Part shown: one piece after another, positions 1 to 9,476 of the stretch
Layout: every line of letters starts with the position of its first letter
How positions within the stretch are numbered: the first letter of the stretch is position 1
Notes under the pieces: generated by a model
What the model saw: the letters and a program-made list of their open reading frames with translations, nothing else
Told to the model about the DNA's origin: nothing
Database searches by the model: none
NCBI RefSeq assembly: GCF_007859735.1
Contig: NZ_SIHI01000001.1
Coordinates: 2,012,119-2,076,118, forward strand
From: Thalassoglobus neptunius
GTDB taxonomy: Bacteria > Planctomycetota > Planctomycetia > Planctomycetales > Planctomycetaceae
Direction: 5' to 3'
Length of the DNA: 64,000 nt
Program-made: the position numbers and the translations under genes

Positions 1-39
1 TGCCCGAAGTCACTGGCAGAACTGGCGATAGAAACGAGA

Positions 40-65
40 ACGCCGAACCCTGTTAGGCTCGGCGT
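40..65. other. Short hairpin upstream of the first HTH gene
   Basis: A 7-bp perfect inverted repeat (acgccga at 40-46, tcggcgt at 59-65) with a 12-nt loop. No T-run follows on the plus strand, so it is not a convincing intrinsic terminator. It may be the end of a gene lying left of the window, or part of the mobile repeat that starts near 107. Confidence 0.3.
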
Positions 66-106
66 CGTGTCAACCAGTCGGTAAGGGGTGTTCGAGCACC
101 ACCTTT

Positions 107-227
107 CAAGCTCCCCGAGGCGGTCTCGATCCGAACCGCGGATTCATCGAGCTAGGTGCCTTTCGTACCAAGAGGTTACGACGATTGCCGCATATCGAAA
201 TGTTCAAGTGGAACTCGATTTCGGACC
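107..227 (+). repeat. Direct repeat copy 1 (left edge of polysaccharide locus)
   Basis: About 121 bp that matches 24727-24847 at a constant offset of 24,620, with roughly ten mismatches by eye. It starts in non-coding DNA and ends within the first codons of a small HTH gene, so the similarity is not only protein-level. The two copies, in the same orientation, bracket the whole sigma factor/sulfatase/agarase-like locus. Confidence 0.85.
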
Positions 228-457
228 AAAATCGGGCGGAATCAGAGTCGGCAGCCCCCAAACGGGATCGCATGCGTTTGGCCCTGCATTATCAGTCTCT
301 GCTTGATTCCGGCCAGGTCAGCTCGCGGGCAGAATTAGCCCGATTTCTCGGTGTAAGCCGTGCGCGCGTTACCCAAGTCCTTAAACGTCTGAATCAACAG
401 AGTGATTGCCCGGAGTCCAGTGTTTTGCCTGACCGCAATGGAGCACTGCACTCATAA
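200..457 (+). CDS. Small helix-turn-helix DNA-binding protein
   Basis: An 85-residue protein if the ATG opening MFKWNSI is used; an in-frame TTG lies 15 bases upstream at 185. The core, SRAELARFLGVSRARVTQVL, is a classic HTH of the ParB/resolvase-associated kind: a short helix, a tight turn at GVS, and a recognition helix rich in Arg. It resembles the genes at 24820 and 34213. Family members of this type accompany recombinases or transposon remnants in planctomycetes, but no recombinase is visible here, and the region left of the window is unknown. The gene points towards the 3' end of the DUF1501 gene and stops 12 bases before that gene's stop codon, so the two converge. Its role is likely DNA binding at the element's own end; this is inference. 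Confidence 0.6.
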   Translation: MFKWNSISDQNRAESESAAPKRDRMRLALHYQSLLDSGQVSSRAELARFLGVSRARVTQVLKRLNQQSDCPESSVLPDRNGALHS

Positions 458-469
458 GCATTTCAAGGG

Positions 470-1885
470 CTAAGCCAGGATGTCGTGGACGACGTGGCCG
501 TGGACGTCGGTGAGGCGGAAGTCGCGGCCCTGGTGTTTGTAGGTTAGCTGCTCGTGATCGATGCCCAGTAGGTGGAGGCACGTGGCGTGGAAGTCGTGAA
601 CGTGTACCGGGTTGTCGATGACGCCGAATCCAAATTCGTCGGTTGCTCCGTAGGTTAGCCCGGGTTTCATGCCGCCACCGGCCATCCAGATGCTGAAACA
701 TTCCTTGTGATGATCGCGTCCCGGAGGAGTTTTTGCGCCTGTGCCCGCGTTGTTTTCCTGGACCATGGGAGTGCGGCCGAATTCACCGCCCCAAATGACG
801 AGCGTGTCCTTTAGAAGGTCTCGTTGTTTCAGATCTTTGATGAGTGCAGCGCAGGCCTGGTCCACCTTTTTTGCCGAATTCGGAAGCGCCCTGTAGATGT
901 TCGCATGGTGATCCCAGCCTTTATTGAAAATCTGCACAAATCGAACGCCGCGTTCGACAAGTCGGCGAGCAACCAGGCAGTTTTTGGCGAAGTCCTGGCC
1001 GGGTTTGCTCTGTTCGAGACCATACATCCTGAGGATGTGATCGGGTTCACTGACGAAGTCTGCCAGTTCAGGAACCGAGGTCTGCATCTCGTAAGCAAGT
1101 TCGTACTGGTTGATGCGGGTTTTAATTTCGGGGTCGTGATATCGATCGAAAGCAAGTGAATTGAGCTCGCCAAGTGTATCAATCACATCTTTGCGACGTC
1201 CGCCGGTCACACCGGATGGATTGTCCAGATAGAACAATGGCTTCGCCCCGGTCCGGAACTGAACGCCCTGGTGTTTCGATGGCAGAAAACCGCTACTCCA
1301 CGCCGCTGGTCCGGCGTTGGGATGTTGGTCCTTGAGTACAACATAAGCTGGGAGGTTTTCGTTCTCCGTGCCCAGCCCGTACGACGTCCAGGCACCGAAT
1401 GTTGGTCTGCCAAGACGACCGTGGCCGGTGTGGAAGAACAGTTCGCCCGAGCCATGGTTAATCTCGTTGGTCTTCATGCTGCGAATCATCGTCAGTGCAT
1501 CAGCAACCGTCGCCAGCTGAGGAAACAGCTCCGACATGACCATCCCACTGTCCCCGCGAGGCGCGAATTTGTATGGCGACTTGATCGCTCTTGCTTCGGG
1601 AGTGATGAAGGCGAACTTTTGTCCTTTCGTTAACTCCGGCGGCAGGCTTTTTCCGTCCCACTTGTCGAGTTCAGATTTTGGATCGAACGTGTCCATCTGC
1701 GATGGTCCTCCGACCATATGCAGGAAGATCACGCTCTTAGCACGCGGTGTATGGTGCAGTCCGTTTGCCCGAGCCTCTGTCGTCAGCAAATGAGACAACG
1801 CCAGGGAACCAATTCCCAACGTTCCCGTGCGCAGAAGGTCTCGACGATTGAGCATCATTGAATTGTTAGTCATACCGCGTCTCAT
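470..1885 (-). CDS. DUF1501 family secreted protein (sulfatase-fold)
   Basis: A 471-residue DUF1501 protein. The N-terminus carries a twin-arginine-like signal (LNRRDLLRTG followed by a small hydrophobic stretch ending near ARA), so export through Tat is expected. Typical family motifs are visible: FLHMVGGPSQMDTFDPK near residue 54 and WGGEFGRTP near residue 366, the latter resembling the alkaline-phosphatase-fold metal site. DUF1501 proteins are nearly always paired with DUF1549/DUF1553 cytochrome proteins in planctomycetes; their reaction is not established. Its ATG overlaps the upstream DUF1553 stop (ATGA), indicating translational coupling. It is the last gene of the long minus-strand polysaccharide locus. 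Confidence 0.9.
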   Translation of the reverse strand: MRRGMTNNSMMLNRRDLLRTGTLGIGSLALSHLLTTEARANGLHHTPRAKSVIFLHMVGGPSQMDTFDPKSELDKWDGKSLPPELTKGQKFAFITPEARAIKSPYKFAPRGDSGMVMSELFPQLATVADALTMIRSMKTNEINHGSGELFFHTGHGRLGRPTFGAWTSYGLGTENENLPAYVVLKDQHPNAGPAAWSSGFLPSKHQGVQFRTGAKPLFYLDNPSGVTGGRRKDVIDTLGELNSLAFDRYHDPEIKTRINQYELAYEMQTSVPELADFVSEPDHILRMYGLEQSKPGQDFAKNCLVARRLVERGVRFVQIFNKGWDHHANIYRALPNSAKKVDQACAALIKDLKQRDLLKDTLVIWGGEFGRTPMVQENNAGTGAKTPPGRDHHKECFSIWMAGGGMKPGLTYGATDEFGFGVIDNPVHVHDFHATCLHLLGIDHEQLTYKHQGRDFRLTDVHGHVVHDILA

Positions 1886-4317
1886 GATTTCGTTACCGTT
1901 TCGTCGAGGTTAAGGATGACTTGAGCCACGCCGAACCAGTCGCCGTGTTTCCGATAAAGCGTCAATAGAGCCTCGACCTCAGCATTGGACGGTTTCCGAG
2001 CGACGGCGCGACGGAATGCAATTGTGATCTTTTCGGTTTCGTCACCCTCAGCGTCTTTGATCCAGTCGGCGAAGGCATGGGCGGCTTCCACAAAGGTTGC
2101 CCCATTGAGCAGGCTGAGTGCCTGGACCGGGGTGTTGGAACGGTCACGGCTGATCACACACGCCGACCTATTGCTGCCATCAAAGTTCAACACCATTGGG
2201 TTGGGATTTCCGCGACGCAGAAACGTATAGATTCCCCGGCGATAGCGATCTTCGCCCGCGGATGTCGGATAAACTTTGATGTCGGCCCCGGAGATCTCCT
2301 TCCACAATCCCTCGGGCTGTGGTGGATAGACAGACGGACCTCCGATCTTCTTCGACAACAGTCCGGAAACGGCAAGCAGGTTATCTCGAATGAGTTCTCC
2401 CGAGAGCCGGAATCGAGGCCCACGCGCCAGCAATTGATTGGACGGATCTTTCGCGATCGCCTCGGAAGGTACCGCAGCAGTTTGGCGGTAAGTGGAAGAC
2501 ATCACGATGGTCTTAATGATGGTCTTCATCGACCAGCCTTGCCGCACAAATTCCAGGGCCAGCCAGTCGAGCAACTCCGGGTGCGTTGGCGGAGTGCTCT
2601 GCATGCCAAAGTCTTCGGGCGTTGTCACAATGCCCTGACCGAAGATCTCGGCCCAGAGACGATTAACCGTCACTCGAGCCGTCAATGGGTTGTCCGGATG
2701 AACGAGCCAGCGAGCGAGGCCAAGTCGGTTGGCAGGCAGGCTGGGATCAATCGGATGCAGGACGTCAGGTACGCCAGCTTCGACACGTTCTCCCGGAGTC
2801 ATATAGTTGCCACGCAGAAAAACGCGGGTCGCGACAGGACGCGTCGAGTCTTTCATCACCATCGTGCGCGCGACGAGGTCGTCTCGTGCCTCCTTCAGAC
2901 GATCAATGGCTTTTTCGTAAGGCCCCGTGAAGCGGTGATCGTAAAACAGTAGTGCTTCGACCTGCTGCTGATCTTCTTCGCTGCGTTTTTCTCGCGGTGT
3001 GGTCTGAAGGACGCGGTATCCGTTGCGCTTGTTCCACGCGAATCTTTCCCAGGGAATGTCTTCACCGCGACCAGAAGCCTGGAATTCCTTTTCCCAGGAT
3101 TCTTGTTCAGCCAGCGCTGCCGGTTTCGCATTCTTCAAAGCTTCGGCTTCCAATGCGATCTGGTCGGTGATCGCTTTCACGCGGGAGGCATCTTCGCGCG
3201 AGGATACGACGGGCAGGTCAGCACCAATGAACTTTTTCCGAAACATCCCCGGACCTTCCATCGACAGTTCGGGAACGGCCTGGTTGAAGTAAGCGTAGAG
3301 TTCGTAGTAGTCGACCTGCGAAATCGGATCGAACTTGTGATCGTGGCACTGGCAGCATTCCATCGTCATCCCGAGCCAGACCTGCCCGGTTGTGCTGACG
3401 CGGTCGTGCAGTACGTCCGCCCGAACCTCGTTAACTTTCGATCCTCCTGAGAAGTTCGTGGGCACATTGCGGTGGAAACCGGTGGCGATGAGTTGATCTC
3501 GACTCGCATTAGGAAGCAGGTCACCAGCCAGTTGTTCGACGGTGAATTCGTCGAACGGAAGATCCCTGTTCAACGCATTGATGACCCAGTCGCGGTAGGG
3601 CCACATCGTGCGCAAATCGTCGTGCTGGTATCCGTTGGAATCTGCGTAGCGGGCCAGGTCAAGCCAATGCAGCGCCCACTTTTCGCCAAAGTGTTTTGAC
3701 CCCAGGAGTCGGTCGACGGCCGCTTCGTAGTTCCTGGCCGATGGATCCTGTTCAAACGCAAGTACTTGCTCGACCGTCGGTGGCAATCCCACAAGATCGA
3801 GCGACAGACGCCGCAACAGCACTGCCGGCTCGGCAGGCGGAGAAGGTTGCATCCCTTTCTCGCTCAAGCGTGCCTGAACGAAGTTGTCGATTGGGTTCGT
3901 CCGGGGCCAGTCACGATTAATCTGCGGCGGAGCGACCGCTCTCGGCTTCGTGTAGGCCCAGTGTCGTTCGTATTTGGCTCCGTCCTTGATCCAGCTTCTA
4001 AGTGCTTCGATCTGTTTCGCGGAAAACGGATCGCCACTCGGCGGCATTCTCAGATCCGGATCGTCACTCGTGATGCGGCCAAGAAGCGAGCTCTCATTGG
4101 GCGACCCCGGAATGATCGCTTCAAAGTCAATCGCTTCCTGACGCTGATCCAATCGAAGGTCAGCCTCCCGCGAGTTCTCGTCAGGTCCGTGACATTTGAA
4201 ACACCGGCCCGACAGGATCGGTCGGATATCGCGGGTGAAGCTGACGTCGTCTGCTCGGCAAAGAGACAGGGATGTCGCGACGCCGATGAGAGTCAGTATG
4301 GTGAGCAGTCGATTCAT
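1882..4317 (-). CDS. PSCyt1-DUF1549-DUF1553 c-type cytochrome protein
   Basis: An 811-residue secreted protein with a signal peptide of about 22 residues ending at CRA. The domains in order are a planctomycete cytochrome module with a CxxCH haem site (GRCFKCHGPDE near residue 38), DUF1549 (residues ~130-340, including the conserved CQCHDHKFDP), a central linker with charged helices, and DUF1553 (residues ~510-770). The family is widespread in Planctomycetes and is thought to act in redox steps linked to polymer breakdown, but no enzyme activity is proven. It overlaps its neighbours by 4 bp on both sides (ATGA), so the large fusion gene upstream, this gene and the DUF1501 gene should be one transcript. 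The start is fixed by the overlap and by the signal peptide. Confidence 0.92.
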   Translation of the reverse strand: MNRLLTILTLIGVATSLSLCRADDVSFTRDIRPILSGRCFKCHGPDENSREADLRLDQRQEAIDFEAIIPGSPNESSLLGRITSDDPDLRMPPSGDPFSAKQIEALRSWIKDGAKYERHWAYTKPRAVAPPQINRDWPRTNPIDNFVQARLSEKGMQPSPPAEPAVLLRRLSLDLVGLPPTVEQVLAFEQDPSARNYEAAVDRLLGSKHFGEKWALHWLDLARYADSNGYQHDDLRTMWPYRDWVINALNRDLPFDEFTVEQLAGDLLPNASRDQLIATGFHRNVPTNFSGGSKVNEVRADVLHDRVSTTGQVWLGMTMECCQCHDHKFDPISQVDYYELYAYFNQAVPELSMEGPGMFRKKFIGADLPVVSSREDASRVKAITDQIALEAEALKNAKPAALAEQESWEKEFQASGRGEDIPWERFAWNKRNGYRVLQTTPREKRSEEDQQQVEALLFYDHRFTGPYEKAIDRLKEARDDLVARTMVMKDSTRPVATRVFLRGNYMTPGERVEAGVPDVLHPIDPSLPANRLGLARWLVHPDNPLTARVTVNRLWAEIFGQGIVTTPEDFGMQSTPPTHPELLDWLALEFVRQGWSMKTIIKTIVMSSTYRQTAAVPSEAIAKDPSNQLLARGPRFRLSGELIRDNLLAVSGLLSKKIGGPSVYPPQPEGLWKEISGADIKVYPTSAGEDRYRRGIYTFLRRGNPNPMVLNFDGSNRSACVISRDRSNTPVQALSLLNGATFVEAAHAFADWIKDAEGDETEKITIAFRRAVARKPSNAEVEALLTLYRKHGDWFGVAQVILNLDETVTKS

Positions 4318-7300
4318 TGTTCGACGCTCCTCGGGGTGATCTCATCACGATACGCATTCAGTTTCCGCACCGCTTCATGTAGACCGGGACGTGCAGAGAG
4401 GCCATCGCCGAAGAATCCTTGCTTGACGCCAGGTTTGTTGAACCCCTTGGGAGTATCAACAGGGTTACACCAGAAAACTCCAAGGATGTATTCAGTCTCC
4501 ATCGCCGCTTTCACATATTCGGTGTAGGCCTTGCCCGCTGCGACAGAATCCTCGGCCATTTTCCACATGCGAACGTCCTTGTCGCCGTCTTTAAATCGAA
4601 TAGCGAAATCACACAGGATGATCGGCTTGCCGGTGAGCTTGTAGACCCGGTCGAGTTCTTGCTTTGGAAACTGTCCCCAGAAATGAGGTTGAATGGCGAT
4701 GGCGTCGACATACGGCAGCATCTCCTTCACCACATCGGGATCAATCGTGTTAAAGCCGAAGCGGTCACCGAACACGAGGTGGTCAGGATCGTACTTCCGC
4801 TGAGCTCCGCCAATGACTCGGAAGTACTCGCGAGCAATGAGACGCAGGAAGGCCTGGTCGCGAGCCTTATTGTCATCGCCTTCCCACGTGCCGAGAAACT
4901 TCTGGTAAACCTTCTGGCCGGGAGCGTCCTCTGGCAGACCGCGAATGAATTCGACCCAGTTCGTGCCCGAGGGATTCTCCAGCGGCCACGAAGCAAGATC
5001 CGTCCAGCAGTAACCAATGACATTGTGTGGATTCTGTCGGCTCAGAGAGCAATTGTGTTTTATTCCGGCTTCGAGTCTGGCATACACGTCAGGATCAAAG
5101 ATGTCGACAAATTTGACGCCGTTGCTGCCTCGGTAATACGAAATGGGAACCAGATGATTCCAGCTCTCGATATAAGGCATGTCATGCCGTAGCTGAGGCG
5201 GGCATCCATAGCCATAGGCGTTGAATCCAAGCTTCCGGCAGGCGTCAGACATTTCCGTGAAGTCGAACTTTGCTCTGTTGTTACTGACGTGAGTAATGCC
5301 ATGCGCAAAGAACGGTTTACCATCCGGGCTGAGCAGCCAGTGGCGACCGTTGATCTTTGAAAGCGAAATGTTCTTTGGCGGAGTTTCGTCAACCTCCAGC
5401 TCCCGAATGCGTACGTTTCTCCAGCGGCATTTGGCTCCTGGTGCCCAGCGCTGGCGCGTTGGACTGTCGTGAACCTCGAACGCGATGTGCCCCTTCCTTC
5501 CGATACGACTGAAGATCGCTTCGGCATCGTAGTTCGGAACCACGTCTGCAAGAGTTGCCGTGTCGAGCCTCGATACGAGGACTCCGTTGACCCACGTTTC
5601 GATGAGCGGCAGGCGACCGGTACAACGCACCTTGATTTTGTTCCAGTCGTTGGGCTTCCAGGCTTTCTTGAACTCAGCAAATGTGCCGGAGTAGTCGGAC
5701 TTGAACTTGCCCCCTCGAAGCGGATTCGATTCGACCACGCCTTCACGGATGTTGGCGATTTTGTTCCCCGGTTCTTCATCGCCGTCGATCGTGAACGGCC
5801 AGGCGAGAAACGACCCAACTGAGTTACCGTAGACGCCACCAATCGAACCGTTTGGCCGATTGTCGACGAGAACCTGATATCCAACCGAGCCCAGTTTGTG
5901 GGCGCGAACCATGATGCCGGTATCGATAGGGAAGTCCGGATTGGCTTCTAGCGTCAATTCAAAGTCGCCGTAGGTCTTTTCAGATATCAAATAGGAACCG
6001 GCGATTGAACCTGGCACCTGTCCGCCAATCACTGCACCGTCTTTGACTTCCCACACGCCTCTGTTCTTGACACGTTCTTTGTTCGGAATGCGGCCGCCAC
6101 CTTCGTTCTCCTCGTAGAACCTGATGACCTCGTCGTAGAGTCGATCCGAAGGCATACTGGCGAACATCTCGTTTCGCGGCACATAGACACGAGGCGAAGT
6201 GAACCAACCGTCCAGCGTTTTCCCATCGAACATGTCGACGGGTTCGCCGCGTTTCAGGATCCTGGGTTCGCGTAAGCGTGCGGCTCGTTTTCGCAGGATT
6301 GCCGCCCTCTTGTCTGACAGGGACTCTTCCCCGTCGTTCTCCATTTTGCGACTGGCGGGAGTGCCCGTTCTGCGAGTCAACGGCCCTGCTACGAGATGAT
6401 CCAGAAGCATCGTCTTTCCGTCATAAGGCCCACTTCCGAATGCCGTAATCTGAAAGAAATGGACTGCCTTCAAATCGGCTTTGTCCTGCGCCCACGGCGG
6501 CTTACCGAATTCAGCAACCGGTGCTGAAATCAGCTTCCACTTTCCAACAGAGCCAACCGTTGTGAAGGGGAAAACGCTTGTCTTTCCAGCGCCGCTGCTG
6601 CACTGGAAATTGAACCCGCTTTCAAAGTCGGCCTTTATCCAGAACCGGATCTCTCCGAACCGAGAGAAATCGGTCACTGGAATCTTAAATCCAGTGCCGA
6701 CGAAGTTCTTCGTCCCGGCATCAGGATCAACAACTGTCTTGACCGCAAACCTGCCAACTCCTTCGGGCACATCGTCGACCAGGGTCACGGAAGCCTTGTG
6801 CGATGTCTTCTTACCTTCGAGGAAATTGTCGTCTTCAAATTCAGCGATGACATGGATGCGTTCCTTCCTCTGGACGCTGCCAGGAATCGGCCGCGAGTTA
6901 CTCGCGACAGTTACCGAATTTCGCTGTTCGCCGCTGAGCAGAAACGCAATCAGATGGCGAATCTCGTCGACCGACAGCGCGTCCAGAAGACCGTTGGGCA
7001 TGATCGAGGTTGTCATCTCTCGTCGCTCTTCGACGTCATCCTTGTCGACGTAAAAGACGTGCCCATCATTTGCGACGTACCCCTGCTTCTTTCCTTCCTT
7101 TCCGACAATCAGTCCAACCAGCACCTTGCCATTCACTGTTATCAATTGTTGCGGGCGATAGTACGGCGCCATCTCGGCATTCGGATTGACGATGTGCTTC
7201 AACAACCAATCTGCAGTCACGTCTGTCTGCTTGTGGATGCTTGTGAGGTCCGGACCGACAGAATTGCCTCGTCCTTGGATCGCGTGGCACTTGTAACAAC

Positions 7301-9410
7301 CGGCAAGATTAGTGTGAAAAAACAGTCGGCGACCGACCCTGGCGTCAGGCTTCTCCGTTGCCTCTCGGTTGATCAACTCAATCCAATCTTCAATCTGATC
7401 AGCTTTCGGCTTCGAATCTACGAGTCGCTCGCCAAGCCCGGAGGCAACACGAGTACGTTTGGCTTCTTCAGAAATGACTCTGCTGCTATCCGTCGACAGT
7501 GTGTTAAGCAACTCTTCCTGATCCATGGCAACGGAAGCCAGGCCAGCAATTGCATCGGCTCGGAGGTTCTCATCCAGTGACTTGTCGGCCGCGATTTCTG
7601 CCAGAACTGGAGCTCGGTTCGCGTCCGCATGAATCACAAGTGAATGAACGGCTTCGCGCTGAATGTTCTGATGCTTTGACTTTGTAAGCGGCGTCAGAGT
7701 TGCGACTGTGAGTCTCGGGTGATCAGCCTTCACATTCGCCAGCGCCATCGCACGAAGCCCCGGCGGCTTGTCGGTATCCAGTGCCAGTTCGAGCAACGTA
7801 TCGCCTGGTGAGAACTCCTTCTTCGAGTCGCCACTGATCCTCGCAAGAGCCGCAACAACCGCCAGCAGGTCGCGTCGGCTGAGGTCACTTCGATCAAGAA
7901 TCGCTTTGACGTTGGACGCGTAGCCCCTGAGTTTTTCATCCGCAATCCACTTGATGCCAACAAATCGTACTTCGGAATCCTTGTCCTTGAGGAGTGCCGG
8001 AATGATCTCTGTGCGGGCCTCAGCATTGGAGCGTTTGAGCGCCACCGCGTAATGCGCCCGAGCAATTCCGCTCGTCTCCGATTGCCAATTGAAATCACTT
8101 AGGGCTTCGGGGTTCTCGGCCAGCGTATGCATGGCGGCTGTGCGCGCATACGGATCTGAACTTCCGAGTTTGGCAAGTGCATCTTCTGACGAAAGCTCAT
8201 TTGTCTGCGGCCTGTTCTTCGATGGTTCGAGTGACACGGGCTGTCTGAATTCAACGCGCCAGATGCGGCCATGCCCATGAACCGGGTAGGACAGCTTCAC
8301 CCAGTCGGTGAAGTACAGGTAGCGGCCGTCGGCCGAGCAACCAAAATGAACCGGTCGAAAATCGTCAGGCCCACTCAGAAACGGTTCACGTGTCGCCGTG
8401 AATGACTCGCCCTTCGCGGTCAACGAATGCAAATCGACGCGATTGTCCGTCCAGGACGCACTCAGCAACTTTCCAGGGCCATGCGGGATTAATCCACACG
8501 CAGCTTCGCCAAGCGCACCGATCATTCCGAGCGTCCCGGGATTTTCTCCGTTCCAACAAACCAGTGGGTGCTGGCCTGAGCGACCGTAGCGATATTCGTA
8601 TCCGAAATCGGCGCCCGGCACGATATGCAGCAATCGATTCGGCGGAGTGGCGTTGGGATCGTTGTCGGTGCTGAACAGGTTCCCGTCCAGGTCGTACGCC
8701 ATTCCGAAGGCGTTCCAATGCCCGGTCGACTGGCGCATGAGTTTGCTGCCATCCGTTCGGCAGCGATATGTCGAGCCACCTTCGGCGCCACCGGAAAGCT
8801 TCACGCCGTCCGAGCCGACGAAGGTGTAATCCGAACCAAGGTTCTCACCAAAACCAAATGCGAGCCAGTCCGGATTCGCAGGATCGATCGCAAGGCCCCC
8901 CACACCGTTGTGAGGATAGTTACCGTCGGTTTCGCAAGTGACCAGTTTCTCGGGCTCGCCCTCCGCTTTTGTCTTCCGGGAGGCGTTTGGAAAACGACCA
9001 ATGAACCAGCGAGTGCTCACATAGAGATGCCCGTCGGGGCCAAACAACAGATCCGTGCTGAAGGTGTGACCTTCGTAGAAAACGGACCGCTCATCAGCGA
9101 TGCCATCATTGTCCGTGTCTTCAAAAACAAGAATCCGATCGGTCTTCGGCCCCTCATAGTCTGAGTTGCGTTTGTGAGTGTGATTCTCCTGCACAAACAC
9201 TCGGCCATCCGGGGCGACCGCGATTCCGATCGGCGTGACGATGTCGGGGTTCTGAGCGAACAGCGCGACGCCTTTGATATTCGGGTGATGAATCTTCGGC
9301 GTAAACGTCGTCTTTTCTGTCGAAGCCCAGGGAGCGTCGTCCTGTGAATAGGTCAGACCGGGCGCGAGGCTCAATAGCACGACGGCTGCTAGAGTTATAG
9401 AATGCTTCAT
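4314..9410 (-). CDS. Giant fusion: PVC-type haem dehydrogenase, HEAT, cytochrome c, CBM-like, DUF1080, agarase-like domain
   Basis: A 1,698-residue secreted protein. The start used is MKHSITLAAVV, because the 15 residues upstream precede an obvious signal peptide. Domains with rough positions: a six-bladed sorbosone-dehydrogenase-like propeller (43-385) typical of PVC membrane-bound dehydrogenases; HEAT repeats (415-665); cytochrome c with CYKCH (705-709) and the usual GRGNSVGPDL downstream; a beta-sandwich carbohydrate-binding-like module (853-1010); DUF1080/LamG-type domain (1050-1338); and an agarase-like TIM barrel (1352-1690) opening with GRHWLLSPDGKPFF. The first three domains are a known planctomycete architecture; the added sugar-binding and hydrolase-like modules are unusual. 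At the two places where clan GH-A enzymes carry catalytic Glu, this domain reads TDLASW (Asp1471) and ILCDFA (Asp1601). It is coupled by 4 bp to the DUF1553 gene. It likely acts on a polysaccharide in the periplasm or at the surface. Confidence 0.85.
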   Translation of the reverse strand: MKHSITLAAVVLLSLAPGLTYSQDDAPWASTEKTTFTPKIHHPNIKGVALFAQNPDIVTPIGIAVAPDGRVFVQENHTHKRNSDYEGPKTDRILVFEDTDNDGIADERSVFYEGHTFSTDLLFGPDGHLYVSTRWFIGRFPNASRKTKAEGEPEKLVTCETDGNYPHNGVGGLAIDPANPDWLAFGFGENLGSDYTFVGSDGVKLSGGAEGGSTYRCRTDGSKLMRQSTGHWNAFGMAYDLDGNLFSTDNDPNATPPNRLLHIVPGADFGYEYRYGRSGQHPLVCWNGENPGTLGMIGALGEAACGLIPHGPGKLLSASWTDNRVDLHSLTAKGESFTATREPFLSGPDDFRPVHFGCSADGRYLYFTDWVKLSYPVHGHGRIWRVEFRQPVSLEPSKNRPQTNELSSEDALAKLGSSDPYARTAAMHTLAENPEALSDFNWQSETSGIARAHYAVALKRSNAEARTEIIPALLKDKDSEVRFVGIKWIADEKLRGYASNVKAILDRSDLSRRDLLAVVAALARISGDSKKEFSPGDTLLELALDTDKPPGLRAMALANVKADHPRLTVATLTPLTKSKHQNIQREAVHSLVIHADANRAPVLAEIAADKSLDENLRADAIAGLASVAMDQEELLNTLSTDSSRVISEEAKRTRVASGLGERLVDSKPKADQIEDWIELINREATEKPDARVGRRLFFHTNLAGCYKCHAIQGRGNSVGPDLTSIHKQTDVTADWLLKHIVNPNAEMAPYYRPQQLITVNGKVLVGLIVGKEGKKQGYVANDGHVFYVDKDDVEERREMTTSIMPNGLLDALSVDEIRHLIAFLLSGEQRNSVTVASNSRPIPGSVQRKERIHVIAEFEDDNFLEGKKTSHKASVTLVDDVPEGVGRFAVKTVVDPDAGTKNFVGTGFKIPVTDFSRFGEIRFWIKADFESGFNFQCSSGAGKTSVFPFTTVGSVGKWKLISAPVAEFGKPPWAQDKADLKAVHFFQITAFGSGPYDGKTMLLDHLVAGPLTRRTGTPASRKMENDGEESLSDKRAAILRKRAARLREPRILKRGEPVDMFDGKTLDGWFTSPRVYVPRNEMFASMPSDRLYDEVIRFYEENEGGGRIPNKERVKNRGVWEVKDGAVIGGQVPGSIAGSYLISEKTYGDFELTLEANPDFPIDTGIMVRAHKLGSVGYQVLVDNRPNGSIGGVYGNSVGSFLAWPFTIDGDEEPGNKIANIREGVVESNPLRGGKFKSDYSGTFAEFKKAWKPNDWNKIKVRCTGRLPLIETWVNGVLVSRLDTATLADVVPNYDAEAIFSRIGRKGHIAFEVHDSPTRQRWAPGAKCRWRNVRIRELEVDETPPKNISLSKINGRHWLLSPDGKPFFAHGITHVSNNRAKFDFTEMSDACRKLGFNAYGYGCPPQLRHDMPYIESWNHLVPISYYRGSNGVKFVDIFDPDVYARLEAGIKHNCSLSRQNPHNVIGYCWTDLASWPLENPSGTNWVEFIRGLPEDAPGQKVYQKFLGTWEGDDNKARDQAFLRLIAREYFRVIGGAQRKYDPDHLVFGDRFGFNTIDPDVVKEMLPYVDAIAIQPHFWGQFPKQELDRVYKLTGKPIILCDFAIRFKDGDKDVRMWKMAEDSVAAGKAYTEYVKAAMETEYILGVFWCNPVDTPKGFNKPGVKQGFFGDGLSARPGLHEAVRKLNAYRDEITPRSVEQ

Positions 9411-9445
9411 GTTAATGGCGCTATATGGTGCGAGAGTGAATCGTT

Positions 9446-9467
9446 GGACGGGCACTCCTGCCCATCC
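9446..9467. repeat. REP-like palindrome
   Basis: The arms ggacgggca and tgcccatcc pair at 8 of 9 positions around a 4-nt loop. It sits in the short gap between the sulfatase stop and the giant fusion gene. A related core (gggaactcctgcccg) recurs at about 20974-20988, so it appears to be a small dispersed family. Confidence 0.5.
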
Positions 9468-9476
9468 TTGATTGTG

